Notes under the pieces: model-generated | Seen by the model: the letters and a program-made list of their open reading frames with translations, nothing else | Told to the model about the DNA's origin: nothing | Database searches by the model: none | Origin: Phosphoribacter sp037045055 | GTDB lineage: Bacteria > Actinomycetota > Actinomycetes > Actinomycetales > Dermatophilaceae | DNA length: 64,000 nt | Assembly: GCA_037045055.1 (NCBI GenBank) | Contig: JBAOHJ010000001.1 | Span: forward strand, 682,001 to 746,000 | Direction: 5' to 3' | In this document: positions 42,631 through 51,161 of the stretch, piece after piece | Layout: every line of letters begins with the position of its first letter | How positions within the stretch are numbered: the stretch's first letter is position 1 | Program-made: the position numbers and the translations under genes

Positions 42631-44220
42631 TCACCGCACCGGGACGCCCCGACGGATCAGGCCGTACTCGATCCCGTCGACCAGGGCTCGCCAGGACGCC
42701 TCGACGATGTTGGCCGCGACCCCGACGGTCTGCCACGTCGTGGTCGCGTCCGAGGTCTCGATGAGCACCCGGGTCACCGCGTCGGTGCCGTGCGAGGCCT
42801 CCAGGATGCGGACCTTGAAGTCGACCAGCTCGAGGGTGTCCAGCTCCGGGTAGGCCTCGGCCAGCGCCTGGCGCAGCGCGTGGTCCAAAGCGTTCACCGG
42901 GCCGTTGCCCTCGCCGGTGGCCACCCGACGGACCCCGCCGGCGCAGAGCTTGACGGTGGCCTCGCTGGTGGCCCCCGCGGTGGCTCGGGTCTCGGTGATG
43001 ACCCGCCACGACTCGACCTCGAAGTAGGACACGGCCTGCCCGAGGTGCTTGCGCAGCAACAGCTCGAACGACGCGTCCGCGGCGTCGAAGGTCCACCCGG
43101 CCAGCTCGAGATCCTTGACCTCGGCGAGCAGGCCGGCCACCACGGCGGGGTCCGTCGACAGGTCGACGCCGAGCTCGGCGGCCTTGAGCTCGATGCTCGC
43201 GCGCCCGGCCATGTCCGAGACGAGCGTGCGCATCGAGTTGCCGACGGTGGCCGGGTCGGTGTGCTGGTAGAGGTCGGGGTCCACGCGCAGGGCGCTGGCG
43301 TGCAGCCCGGCCTTGTGCGCGAAGGCGCTCGCACCGACGTAGGGCTGGCGGCTGTAGGGCGGGACGTTGGTGACCTCGCTGATCGCATGGGCGATCCGGG
43401 TGGCCTCGCGCAAGCGCTCCGGGGCGACCAGGGGCAGCCCCTGTTTGATCTGCAGGTTGCCGATCAGGGTGAGGATGTTGGCGTTGCCGGTGCGCTCGCC
43501 GTAGCCGTTGACGGTGCCCTGCACGTGGGTCGCCCCGGCGGCGACTGCGGCCATCGAGTTGGCCACCGCGCACCCGGTGTCGTTGTGACAGTGGATGCCC
43601 ACCCGGGCGCCCGAGGCGTCCAGGACGTCGCGGACGACGTCGGCCACCTGGGCCGGGAGCATCCCGCCGTTGGTGTCGCACAGCGCGATCACCTCCGCAC
43701 CGGACTCGGCGGCGGCCCGGACGCACTCGATGGCGTAGGCGCGGTCGGCGGCATACCCGTCGAAGAAGTGCTCGGCGTCGAGGAAGACCCGCCGCCCCTG
43801 GGCCCGCAGGAAGGTCACCGTGTCGCGGATCATCGCGAGGTTCTCCGCGAGGGTGGTCCGCAGCGCCTGCTCGACGTGCCGGACGTGCGACTTGGCCACC
43901 AGCGTGACGACCGGGGCGGCGGAGTCGAGCAAGGCCCGCACGAGCGGGTCGGTGGCGGCGCTGCCGTCGGCCCGCCGGGTCGCCCCGAACGCCGCCAGGG
44001 TGGCGTTGCGCAGTCGCAGCTGCGTCTGCGCCCGGGCGAAGAACTCGGTGTCCTTGGGGTTGGCCCCCGGCCAGCCGCCCTCGATGTACCCGATGCCGAG
44101 CTCGTCGATGGCGCCGGCGATGGCGAGCTTGTCGGCCACCGACAGGTTGAGCCCCTCCTGCTGGGCGCCGTCGCGCAGGGTCGTGTCGTAGACGTGCAGG
44201 TCGGGCGCAGCGGCGGGCAT
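42631..44220 (-). CDS. cimA: Citramalate synthase
   Basis: Condenses pyruvate and acetyl-CoA to (R)-citramalate, opening a threonine-independent route to 2-oxobutyrate and isoleucine. The 529-aa protein belongs to the LeuA/HOA synthase family. The catalytic start is YDTTLRDGAQQEGLNLSV, metal-binding His residues lie in IHCHNDTGCAVANS, and a C-terminal LeuA-type allosteric dimer domain follows (about 400-529). The length and QQEG motif favour citramalate synthase over isopropylmalate synthase. The ATG follows GAGGAG. Upstream is an attenuator-like leader (44319-44431). Confidence 0.95.
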   Translation of the reverse strand: MPAAAPDLHVYDTTLRDGAQQEGLNLSVADKLAIAGAIDELGIGYIEGGWPGANPKDTEFFARAQTQLRLRNATLAAFGATRRADGSAATDPLVRALLDSAAPVVTLVAKSHVRHVEQALRTTLAENLAMIRDTVTFLRAQGRRVFLDAEHFFDGYAADRAYAIECVRAAAESGAEVIALCDTNGGMLPAQVADVVRDVLDASGARVGIHCHNDTGCAVANSMAAVAAGATHVQGTVNGYGERTGNANILTLIGNLQIKQGLPLVAPERLREATRIAHAISEVTNVPPYSRQPYVGASAFAHKAGLHASALRVDPDLYQHTDPATVGNSMRTLVSDMAGRASIELKAAELGVDLSTDPAVVAGLLAEVKDLELAGWTFDAADASFELLLRKHLGQAVSYFEVESWRVITETRATAGATSEATVKLCAGGVRRVATGEGNGPVNALDHALRQALAEAYPELDTLELVDFKVRILEASHGTDAVTRVLIETSDATTTWQTVGVAANIVEASWRALVDGIEYGLIRRGVPVR

Positions 44221-44318
44221 CGGTCGCTCTCCTCGTGCCAACGGGGGTGGTGCAGCCTGCACCGCCCTCGATCACCCTCCCGGTCGCGGTCGCCCGGGCG
44301 GGGGTGGTGCCCGAGCAA

Positions 44319-44374
44319 CAAAAAGACCCCCCGGGTGCGGGAGGTCTGCGCGACGAGGGTCGAGCTCGTCGCGC
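44319..44374 (-). promoter_or_regulatory. cimA transcription attenuator (terminator plus upstream hairpin)
   Basis: Transcribed leftward. A perfect 10-bp stem (GCGCGACGAG/CTCGTCGCGC, 44348-44374) starts right after the leader peptide stop. Next comes a terminator stem (44324-44347, 10 pairs with one mismatch) and a U-run (44324-44320). This lies about 100 nt before cimA, so termination here would silence it. A leader peptide rich in Thr, Ala, Val and Ile precedes it. Confidence 0.7.
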
Positions 44375-44431
44375 TCAGGTAATGATCGCGGTGGCGGTGG
44401 CCACCAGGGTCGCAGGCTGCACGGCATACAC
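44375..44431 (-). CDS. cimA leader peptide (putative)
   Basis: An 18-residue ORF, GTG start, reading MYAVQPATLVATATAIIT and ending in TGA immediately before the attenuator hairpins. Four Thr, two adjacent Ile, Val and Leu suit a ribosome that senses branched-chain (and threonine) supply, like thr and ilv leaders elsewhere. A GTG nine bases in is an alternative start. The ribosome binding site is weak. Confidence 0.6.
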   Translation of the reverse strand: MYAVQPATLVATATAIIT

Positions 44432-44496
44432 CCTGCCACCCGCTCACCGCGCGCGGACCGTCCGTCTCGCGATGCGAACGCCGGTATGCCGCCGGC

Positions 44497-45324
44497 TCAC
44501 CGAGGCGCCAGGCGCGCCAACAGCCCCTCCAGCGCTCCGGCGACCCCGTCCTCGTCGTTGGCACCGCAGACCTCGTCCACCTCCGCGAGCACCCGGGCGT
44601 CGGCGTTGGCCACCGCGAAGGAGCGCCCCGCCCACCGCAGCATCGGCAGGTCGTTGGGCATGTCCCCGAACGCCCAGACGTCCTCGGCGTGCACCCCGAG
44701 CACGGCCACCCAGGCGGTCAGCGCCGCCGCCTTGGTCACCCCCGGCCCGGTGATCTCGGCCAGCCCCTCGGCGCCGGAGTACCCGAGGTGGGCGCGAGAG
44801 CCGACCACGGTCTCGACGACGGTGAGGAAGCGCACCGGGTCCCAGTCCGGGGCCCGGGCGAGCAGCTTGCCGATGGGCGCCGGGTCGCGGGCCTCGATCG
44901 GCCCGACGGGTACCTGGCCCGGCGCCGCGCCCGGGGGTGGCGTCTGCGGGTAGTGCGGCTCGGCGTAGGGCCCGGTGCGCCGCTCGGCGGCGAAGCACAC
45001 CCCGGGCACGGCCCGGCGCAACTCGCCGACGAGCTCGGCGACCAGCTCGTCCTCGAGCGGGTTCTCCTGCAGGACCGTGCGCGCGCGCACGTCGTAGACG
45101 AAGGCGCCGTTGCCGCACAACGCGATCCCGTGCTCGCCCACGAGATCGCCGAGCTCGTCCATCCACCGCGGCGGTCGGGCCGTGACGATGACCACCTCGA
45201 GGCCGGCGCGCTCGATCTCGACCAGGGCCCGGCGGGTGCGCTCGGACACGGTGCCGTCGGAGCGCAGCAGCGTGCCGTCCAGGTCGGTGGCGACCAGGCG
45301 TGGTGCGGGCACGGCATCGCCCAT
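44497..45324 (-). CDS. HAD superfamily hydrolase, Cof type
   Basis: Predicted phosphatase of the Cof/YidA (HAD-IIB) group. The 275-aa protein has the nucleophile motif LVATDLDGTLLRSDG (about 10-24), motif II VIVTARPP, and the late Asp motif VWAFGDMPNDLPMLRWAG (about 210-227). A C2-type cap lies between. Members dephosphorylate sugar phosphates, flavin precursors or PLP; the substrate is not readable here. It starts 16 nt after the ilvE stop, so it is probably in the ilvE transcript. Confidence 0.9.
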   Translation of the reverse strand: MGDAVPAPRLVATDLDGTLLRSDGTVSERTRRALVEIERAGLEVVIVTARPPRWMDELGDLVGEHGIALCGNGAFVYDVRARTVLQENPLEDELVAELVGELRRAVPGVCFAAERRTGPYAEPHYPQTPPPGAAPGQVPVGPIEARDPAPIGKLLARAPDWDPVRFLTVVETVVGSRAHLGYSGAEGLAEITGPGVTKAAALTAWVAVLGVHAEDVWAFGDMPNDLPMLRWAGRSFAVANADARVLAEVDEVCGANDEDGVAGALEGLLARLAPR

Positions 45325-45340
45325 GGCGTCTGGCCCCGGG

Positions 45341-46462
45341 TCAGACCAGCCGGGTCATCCAGCCGAACGGGTCGGCGGCGCGGCCGTACTGGATGTCCAG
45401 CAGTCGCTCTCGGATGCTCCGGGTGATCTCGCCGACGTCGGGGCCGCCGCGGCGGTGGTCGACACTGCCGCCCGCCCACCGCAGCTCGCCCACCGGCGTG
45501 ACGACGGCGGCGGTGCCACAGGCGAAGATCTCGACGATCTCGCCGGAGCGGGCGCCGTCCTGCCACTCCTCGATGGGCACGCGGCGCTGCTGCGGGTCCA
45601 GGCCCATCTCCTTGCCCAGGTCGAGGATCGACGACCGGGTGACGCCCTCGAGGATGGTGCCGGTGAGCTCGGGGGTGACGAGGCGACCGTCCTTGGTGAC
45701 GAAGAAGAGGTTCATGCCGCCCAGCTCCTCGACGAACGTGTGCGTCGAGGAGTCGAGGAAGACCGCCTGGTCGCAGCCGTGCTCGATGCCTTCGAGCTGG
45801 CCGGCGAGGCTGGAGGCGTAGTTGCCGCCGCACTTGGCCGCCCCGGTGCCGCCCTCGCCGGCCCGGGCGTAGTCGGTCGACACCCACAGGGTCACCGGCT
45901 TGAGGCCACCGCTGAAGTAGGCACCGGCAGGCGAGGCGATCACCGAGTAGGTGACCACGCGGGCCGGGCGGACCCCGAGGAAGGCCTCGGAGGCGTACAT
46001 GAACGGGCGCAGGTAGAGGCTCGTCTCACCGGTGCCGTAGGCCGGCACCCAGGCCTGGTCCACCTCGACGAGCGCGCGCAGCGAGGCCAGGAAGTCGGCC
46101 TCGGACAGCTCGGGCAGGGCCAGTCGGCGAGCGCTGCGGGCCAGGCGGGCGGCGTTGGCCTGCGGGCGGAAGCTCCACACCGAGCCGTCCGCGTGGCGGT
46201 AGGCCTTGAGCCCTTCGAAGATCTCCTGGGCGTAGTGCAGCACCGCGGCCGCGGGCATCAGCGTGATCGGCCCGTAGGCGCGGACCTCGCCGTCGTGCCA
46301 CCCGGTGCCCTGGGTCCAGGTCGCGGTGACCATGTGGTCGGTGAAGTGCACCCCGAAACCGGGGTCGGCGAGGATCTCGGCCCGCCGCCGCGGCGAGCAC
46401 GGGTCGGGCCGCCGAGCCAGCGCATAGGTCAATCCTCCCGATGGCGTTGCCTGCGTGCTCAT
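45341..46462 (-). CDS. ilvE: Branched-chain amino acid aminotransferase
   Basis: Transfers amino groups to the keto acids of valine, leucine and isoleucine. The 373-aa fold-type IV PLP enzyme is of the long actinobacterial class II type. The PLP lysine is in GAAKCGGNYASS (about 208) and a later block reads ELGGMNLFFVTKDG. The ATG (46462) follows AGGAG. It is divergent from the M23 peptidase gene across 187 nt and is the final shared step for the cimA, ilv and leu genes in this window. Confidence 0.97.
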   Translation of the reverse strand: MSTQATPSGGLTYALARRPDPCSPRRRAEILADPGFGVHFTDHMVTATWTQGTGWHDGEVRAYGPITLMPAAAVLHYAQEIFEGLKAYRHADGSVWSFRPQANAARLARSARRLALPELSEADFLASLRALVEVDQAWVPAYGTGETSLYLRPFMYASEAFLGVRPARVVTYSVIASPAGAYFSGGLKPVTLWVSTDYARAGEGGTGAAKCGGNYASSLAGQLEGIEHGCDQAVFLDSSTHTFVEELGGMNLFFVTKDGRLVTPELTGTILEGVTRSSILDLGKEMGLDPQQRRVPIEEWQDGARSGEIVEIFACGTAAVVTPVGELRWAGGSVDHRRGGPDVGEITRSIRERLLDIQYGRAADPFGWMTRLV

Positions 46463-46649
46463 CAGCCACTCCTGTCACATCCGCCACCCGCCTGCGGGCC
46501 CGTCCCGAGCCTACCCGCCGGTCGCAGCCCCGCCGTGCCCCTTTCGTTGCCCGGAAGCACAGTCGACCCTCCGGGAACTCGTCTACCCTGACCACGTCGG
46601 GACGGCGTCGCAGCGCCGGATCCCGCAGCGGACCGGCAGGGGGTGCAGG

Positions 46650-47675
46650 GTGCGAGGCTGGTGGCCGACGAGCCCCCGCGGGCGGTATGCCGCGTCCCGG
46701 CCTCGCTTCGCCCACCCCGTCGCCGGCACGGGCCTGCTCGCCCTGGCCGCCGCGGCCGTCCTCGGCGCGGGCATCCACCCGCAGGCGTCGGCGGTGCAGT
46801 TCGCCTTCTCGGCCGCCGATGCGGACGTCGTCCGGGGGCAGCCCGGCGATGCGCTCGCCGGCCGCGGGCTAGGGCGGGTGGCCCTGCTCGACGCCCTGCG
46901 CTCGCCCCAGCCCGACATCGCCCCGGATCCGGGCACCGTGCTGATCGCCACGGTCGCCGAGTCCAAGTTGCTCGCCTCGGGCTTCGTCAAGCCCCTGGAC
47001 GGCGTGGTCACCAGTGTCTTCGGCCCCCGCTTCCACCCCATCCTGCACGTCTGGAAGATGCACACCGGCCTCGACCTCAGCGCCGCGTGCGGGGTGCCGG
47101 TCCAGGCGGTCAAGGACGGCACGGTGTCCTTCGCCGGCTACGCCGGCGGCTACGGCAACCGGGTCGTGCTGGACCACGGGGCCGGCCTGTCGACGGCATA
47201 CGGGCACCTCACCGCGTATGCCGCGACGGCCGGGTTGGCGGTCAAGCAGGGTCAGATCATCGGCTACGTCGGCAGCACCGGGCTGTCCACGGGATGCCAC
47301 CTGCACTTCGAGGTGCTCGTCGAGGGAGCCTTCGTCGACCCGGCGCCGTTCCTCGACCTGGCACCGGCGCCGTCGGTGACCATCCCGCCCGCCCTGGCCG
47401 CGACCAGCGCCGCCCCCACCACCGGCGTCACCACGAGCGCGAGCACCTCGTCGGGCACGTCCGCCCCGACGAGCCCGACCGGGACCGGCTCGAGCGACCC
47501 GTCGCCGCCGTCGAGCACGACCTCCCCGGCGACCACCGGGTCGAGCGCCACCACGTCGTCGCCGCCCACGACGGCAAGCACGACGACGAGCACGACGACG
47601 CGCCCCGCCCCGCCGACGACCACGACGAGCACGCCGCCGACGGCGGACCGTGGGGACGGCACGACCACGCCCTGA
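46650..47675 (+). CDS. Secreted M23-family metallopeptidase with Ser/Thr-rich tail
   Basis: Predicted cell-wall endopeptidase of the LytM/M23 type. The 341-aa protein has a signal sequence (GTGLLALAAAAVLGAGIHPQ, about 25-45). The zinc site is formed by MHTGLDLS (about 137-144) and the HxH in CHLHFEV (about 216), with YGHLTAY supplying a further His. The last 100 or so residues are almost entirely Thr, Ser and Pro, a wall-spanning or glycosylated tail. The GTG at 46650 is my choice; a longer open frame begins at 46455 inside the ilvE start. One of only two plus-strand genes. Confidence 0.88.
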   Translation: MRGWWPTSPRGRYAASRPRFAHPVAGTGLLALAAAAVLGAGIHPQASAVQFAFSAADADVVRGQPGDALAGRGLGRVALLDALRSPQPDIAPDPGTVLIATVAESKLLASGFVKPLDGVVTSVFGPRFHPILHVWKMHTGLDLSAACGVPVQAVKDGTVSFAGYAGGYGNRVVLDHGAGLSTAYGHLTAYAATAGLAVKQGQIIGYVGSTGLSTGCHLHFEVLVEGAFVDPAPFLDLAPAPSVTIPPALAATSAAPTTGVTTSASTSSGTSAPTSPTGTGSSDPSPPSSTTSPATTGSSATTSSPPTTASTTTSTTTRPAPPTTTTSTPPTADRGDGTTTP

Positions 47676-47723
47676 GCGGGTGTCGGGCGCCGGTGCGCCG
47701 ACTCGTGGGCGCGATCCGCTCAG
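47672..47723. terminator. Hairpin between convergent M23 peptidase gene and leuB
   Basis: CTGAGCGG (47672-47679) and CCGCTCAG (47716-47723) pair around an inner GTCGG/CCGAC stem. The structure spans both stop codons and could serve both genes. There is no U-run. Confidence 0.5.
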
Positions 47724-48793
47724 GCCACGGCGGCGGCGATGGCGTCGCCGATCGCGTCGGTGCGCCGCGGCCGGGCGCCGCGCGAGGCCAGGTCGGCCGC
47801 GACGGCGTCCTGCACCCGGGCCGCCTGCTCGGCGCGGCCGAGGTGCTCCAGCAGCATGGCCACCGAGAGGATCGCCGCGGTCGGGTCGGCCACCCCCTGG
47901 CCGGCGATGTCGGGGGCGGAGCCGTGCACCGGCTCGAACATGCTCGGCGTGCTCCGGGCCGGGTTGATGTTCCCGCTCGCGGCCAGGCCGATCCCGCCAC
48001 AGATCGCCGCGGCAAGGTCGGTGACGATGTCGCCGAAGAGGTTGTCCGTGACGATGACGTCGAAGCGCCCCGGGTCGGTGGCCAGGAAGATCGTCGCCGC
48101 GTCGACGTGCTGATAGGCCGTCCGCACGTCGGGGAACTCGGCGCCCACCTGCTCGACGGTGCGCCGCCACAGGTGTCCGGCGAAGGTGAGGACGTTGTGC
48201 TTGTGCACCAGGGTGAGGTGCTTGCGGGGGCGGCGGCTGGCCCGCTCGAACGCGTCCCGGACCACCCGCTCCACGCCGAAGCGGGTGTTGACGCTGACCT
48301 CCGTGGCGATCTCGTTGGCGGTGCCCACCCGCAGCGCCCCGCCGTTGCCGACGTAGGGCCCCTCGGTGCCCTCGCGCACGACGAGGAAGTCGATCCCCGA
48401 GGGCGCCACCCGAGGCAGGTCCAGGGGGCTGGCGGTCCCGGGGAACAGCCGTGCCGGGCGCAGGTTGACGTAGTGGTCCAGCGCGAAGCGCAGCGGCAGC
48501 AGCACGCCCCGCTCCAGCACGCCGCTGGGCACCGAGGGGTCTCCGATGGCGCCCAGCAGGATCGCGTCGTGGCCGCGGATCTCCTCCAGCACCGTGGCCG
48601 GCAGGGTCTCGCCGGTGGCGTGCCAGCGCGCGGCGCCCAGGTCGTATGCCGTCTCGTGCACCGCGAGCGAGCGGCCGGCGACCGCCCGCAGCACCTTGAG
48701 CCCCTCGGCGACCACCTCGGGTCCGATCCCGTCCCCGGCGATGACGGCGACGCGCAGCGGCTGGGGGTCCGGCGGGGTCGGGGTCGGGGACAT
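47720..48793 (-). CDS. leuB: 3-isopropylmalate dehydrogenase
   Basis: Third enzyme of leucine synthesis: oxidative decarboxylation of 3-isopropylmalate with NAD. The 357-aa protein has IAGDGIGPEVVAEGLKVL, the arginine-rich substrate loop (LRPARLFPG), VVREGTEGPYVG and TDNLFGDIVTDLAAAICG. The C-terminal FEPVHGSAPDIAGQGVADPT follows. No leuC, leuD or leuA lies in the window. A TAGGCT -10 sits 7 nt before the ATG, with a direct repeat just upstream. Confidence 0.97.
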   Translation of the reverse strand: MSPTPTPPDPQPLRVAVIAGDGIGPEVVAEGLKVLRAVAGRSLAVHETAYDLGAARWHATGETLPATVLEEIRGHDAILLGAIGDPSVPSGVLERGVLLPLRFALDHYVNLRPARLFPGTASPLDLPRVAPSGIDFLVVREGTEGPYVGNGGALRVGTANEIATEVSVNTRFGVERVVRDAFERASRRPRKHLTLVHKHNVLTFAGHLWRRTVEQVGAEFPDVRTAYQHVDAATIFLATDPGRFDVIVTDNLFGDIVTDLAAAICGGIGLAASGNINPARSTPSMFEPVHGSAPDIAGQGVADPTAAILSVAMLLEHLGRAEQAARVQDAVAADLASRGARPRRTDAIGDAIAAAVA

Positions 48794-48800
48794 GCCGGCC

Positions 48801-48842
48801 AGCCTAGGAGACCCGTCTTACGAGCTGGGCATCGGGTCTTAC
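48801..48842 (-). promoter_or_regulatory. leuB promoter with direct-repeat operator candidate
   Basis: TAGGCT (48806-48801) is 7 nt from the ATG. Upstream are two identical GTAAGAC words (48821-48815 and 48842-48836) exactly 21 bp apart, two helical turns, covering the -35 region. AGACCCG and CGGGTCT also form an inverted pair here. LtbR-type IclR regulators control leuB in other actinobacteria, but I cannot assign the protein. Confidence 0.45.
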
Positions 48843-48932
48843 ATCCCGAGAAGCGCCGGCCTGCGCGGCATCCCCTCGCGTCCCCCTCGCGCTCGGACTG
48901 CGCCGTCGCCCGGCGGCCGACCCCGCCGGCGC

Positions 48933-50519
48933 CTAGTCCGCGAGGTTGACCGTGGTGAACCTCGTCCCGTCCCCGATCTGGGCCTGCACCGCCTCGATCG
49001 CCGCGGGCGGGATCTCGCTGTCCACGGTGAGCACCACGCTGGCCGAGTCGTCGAGGCGACCCAGCTGCATGCCGGCGATGTTCACCCCCGAGTCGCCCAG
49101 GATGCGCCCGACGGTCCCGAGCACGCCCGGGCGGTCGGCGTAGGAGTAGAACGCCATGTGCTGCGAGACCGCGATGTCCAGGTCCTTGCCGTTGATCGAG
49201 GTGAGCTTGGGCACGAGTTTGGTGCCCGCTAGGGTGCCCGCGACACTGACCTGCCGACCGTCGGGCATGGTGCCCCGCAGCATGACCTCGTTGCGGAAGC
49301 GCTCGGTGCTCGGGTCCTTGACCAGCCGCACCTCGATGTTGCGGTCACGGGCCAGCAGGGGGGCGTTGACGTAGGACACGCCTTCGGAGACCACGTCGTG
49401 GAACAGGCCCTTGAGGGCGGCCAGCTCCAGGACCGCGACGTCCGCGCCGGCGATGGCCCCGTCGACCTCGACGTCCAACTGCGCGGGGGCGCCCTCGGCG
49501 ATCGCCGTGAAGACCCGCCCGATGGTCTCGGTGAGCGGGATGAACGGGCGCACGTCCTCGTCGATGACCCCCCCGGAGACGTTCACCGCGTCGGGGACCA
49601 GCTCGCCGGACAGCGCCAGGCGCACCGACTTGGCCACCGAGACCCCGGCCTTCTCCTGGGCCTCGTCGGTCGAGGCCCCCAGATGCGGGGTCACCACGAC
49701 GCTCTCGAAGTCGAACAGCGGCGACTGCGTACAGGGTTCCTTGGCGAACACGTCCAGACCGGCGCCGGCGACCCGGCCCTGGGCCAGGGCGTCGGCCAGG
49801 GCCTGCTCGTCGACGATGCCCCCGCGGGCGGCGTTGACGATGCGCACCCCGGGCTTGACCTTGCGCAACTCGTCGGCGCCGATGAGGCCCACCGTCTCGG
49901 CCGTCTTGGGCAGGTGGACGGTGATGAAGTCGGACTGCTCGAGCAGCTCGTCGAGGCCGACCAGGTGCACCCCGAGCTGACCGGCCCGGGTCGGGCCGAC
50001 GTAGGGGTCGTAGGCGATGACGCGCATCCCGAACCCGGCCAGCCGCTCGGCGGTGAGCTGCCCGATCCGGCCCAGACCCACCACGCCCACGGTCTTGTCG
50101 AGCAGCTCGACCCCGCCGTACGCGCTGCGCTTCCACGCCCCGCCCTTGAGTGCCTGGTTGGCCGGGGCGATGTTGCGCGCCGTCGCCAGCAGCAACCCCA
50201 CGGCCAGCTCGGCCGCCGAGGTGATGTTCGACGTCGGCGCGTTGACGACCATGACGCCGGCCTGGGTGGCCGCCTTGACGTCGACGTTGTCCAGGCCGAC
50301 CCCGGCCCGCGCGACGACCTTGAGCCTGCCGGCCGCCGCGAGGGCCTCGGCGTCGATCTGGGTGGCCGAGCGGATGAGCACGGCGTCGACGTCGGCGATG
50401 GCGGCCAGCAGCTGGGCGCGGTCGGCACCGTCGCAGTGGCGGATCTCGAAGTCCGGGCCGAGCGCGTCGAGGGTGGCGGGAGAGAGCTGCTCGGCGATGA
50501 GGACGATGGGCTTGGTCAC
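48933..50519 (-). CDS. serA: D-3-phosphoglycerate dehydrogenase
   Basis: First step of serine synthesis. The 528-aa protein is the long form. The NAD-binding motif is VGLGRIGQLTAERLAGFGM (about 150). Catalytic residues lie in NAARGGIVDEQAL, VFAKEP and TPHLGASTDEAQEKAG (about 275). An intervening ASB domain and a C-terminal ACT domain (SYADRPGVLGTVGRILGDSG) for serine feedback follow. The GTG at 50519 follows GAAGGA. A TAGACT -10 candidate lies 76 nt upstream. Confidence 0.97.
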   Translation of the reverse strand: MTKPIVLIAEQLSPATLDALGPDFEIRHCDGADRAQLLAAIADVDAVLIRSATQIDAEALAAAGRLKVVARAGVGLDNVDVKAATQAGVMVVNAPTSNITSAAELAVGLLLATARNIAPANQALKGGAWKRSAYGGVELLDKTVGVVGLGRIGQLTAERLAGFGMRVIAYDPYVGPTRAGQLGVHLVGLDELLEQSDFITVHLPKTAETVGLIGADELRKVKPGVRIVNAARGGIVDEQALADALAQGRVAGAGLDVFAKEPCTQSPLFDFESVVVTPHLGASTDEAQEKAGVSVAKSVRLALSGELVPDAVNVSGGVIDEDVRPFIPLTETIGRVFTAIAEGAPAQLDVEVDGAIAGADVAVLELAALKGLFHDVVSEGVSYVNAPLLARDRNIEVRLVKDPSTERFRNEVMLRGTMPDGRQVSVAGTLAGTKLVPKLTSINGKDLDIAVSQHMAFYSYADRPGVLGTVGRILGDSGVNIAGMQLGRLDDSASVVLTVDSEIPPAAIEAVQAQIGDGTRFTTVNLAD

Positions 50520-50595
50520 GGGGTTCCTTCTCCCGACGAGGTGGGGTGCCGGAGCCGCTCGGTGCAGGCCCGAGCCGGCCCGGCGATCACCCCGG

Positions 50596-50601
50596 AGTCT
50601 A
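50596..50601 (-). promoter_or_regulatory. Putative -10 element of serA
   Basis: TAGACT on the minus strand, 76 nt before the serA GTG in the 132-nt gap. The same hexamer precedes aspS, pheS and pyrG. Confidence 0.4.
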
Positions 50602-50651
50602 GGGGCGCCGCCGGGAGCGCCGGGCGACCGGGGTCGACGGGGCCGGCGGCG

Positions 50652-51101
50652 TCAGCCACGCGCACGGCGCAGCGCCGCGGTCGTCACCACGACGACGGCG
50701 ACGGCTGCCACCGCCACGGCCGCCACCGGCAGCCCGGCCCGGCCCACCCAGGCCTCGACGACGGCGAATCCGACCGTGGCGTAGATGGCGGCCCAGGCCA
50801 GCGACCCCACGGCCGCTGCGATCTGGAACCGCGGCAGCGGCATCCGCAGCACCCCCGCGGCGAGGTTGACCGCGGTCTGCACCCCCACCGTGAGGAAGCC
50901 CACGGCCACCACCGGGGCGCCCCACCGGCGCACCAGCGACTCCGCGCGGGCCATCAGCGGCCCGTCCAGGCGCCGCCCGGCGCGCGTGCGCTCACCGCCG
51001 CGGCGGGCGCCGCGACCCAGCCAGTAGGTCGCGTTTGCCCGGACCATCGACCCGGCGAAGAAGACGAGGAACACCCACCCGAACGGCCAGCCGTCGAACA
51101 T
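50652..51101 (-). CDS. Small DedA/VTT-like membrane protein
   Basis: Predicted inner-membrane protein of 149 aa with about four hydrophobic segments: WVFLVFFAGSMVRANATYWL near the start, VVAVGFLTVGVQTAVNLAAG, QIAAAVGSLAWAAIYATVGF and a long C-terminal helix (AAVAVAAVAVVVVTTAAL). The layout resembles the core of DedA-family proteins (YWLGRG, then an amphipathic reentrant region), which are linked to lipid flipping and membrane homeostasis. It is shorter than typical DedA proteins, so function is tentative. It lies downstream of two lipid genes. Confidence 0.7.
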   Translation of the reverse strand: MFDGWPFGWVFLVFFAGSMVRANATYWLGRGARRGGERTRAGRRLDGPLMARAESLVRRWGAPVVAVGFLTVGVQTAVNLAAGVLRMPLPRFQIAAAVGSLAWAAIYATVGFAVVEAWVGRAGLPVAAVAVAAVAVVVVTTAALRRARG

Positions 51102-51161
51102 CAGGATCGGTCTCCGGGCACGGTGGACACCCTACGTCCCCAGGGGATGCCGCCCGGCCGG

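Noticed and set aside
44220..44320. A second leader peptide between the attenuator and cimA
   Set aside because: No short frame with a ribosome binding site stands out. The stretch is GC-rich with a small hairpin only.
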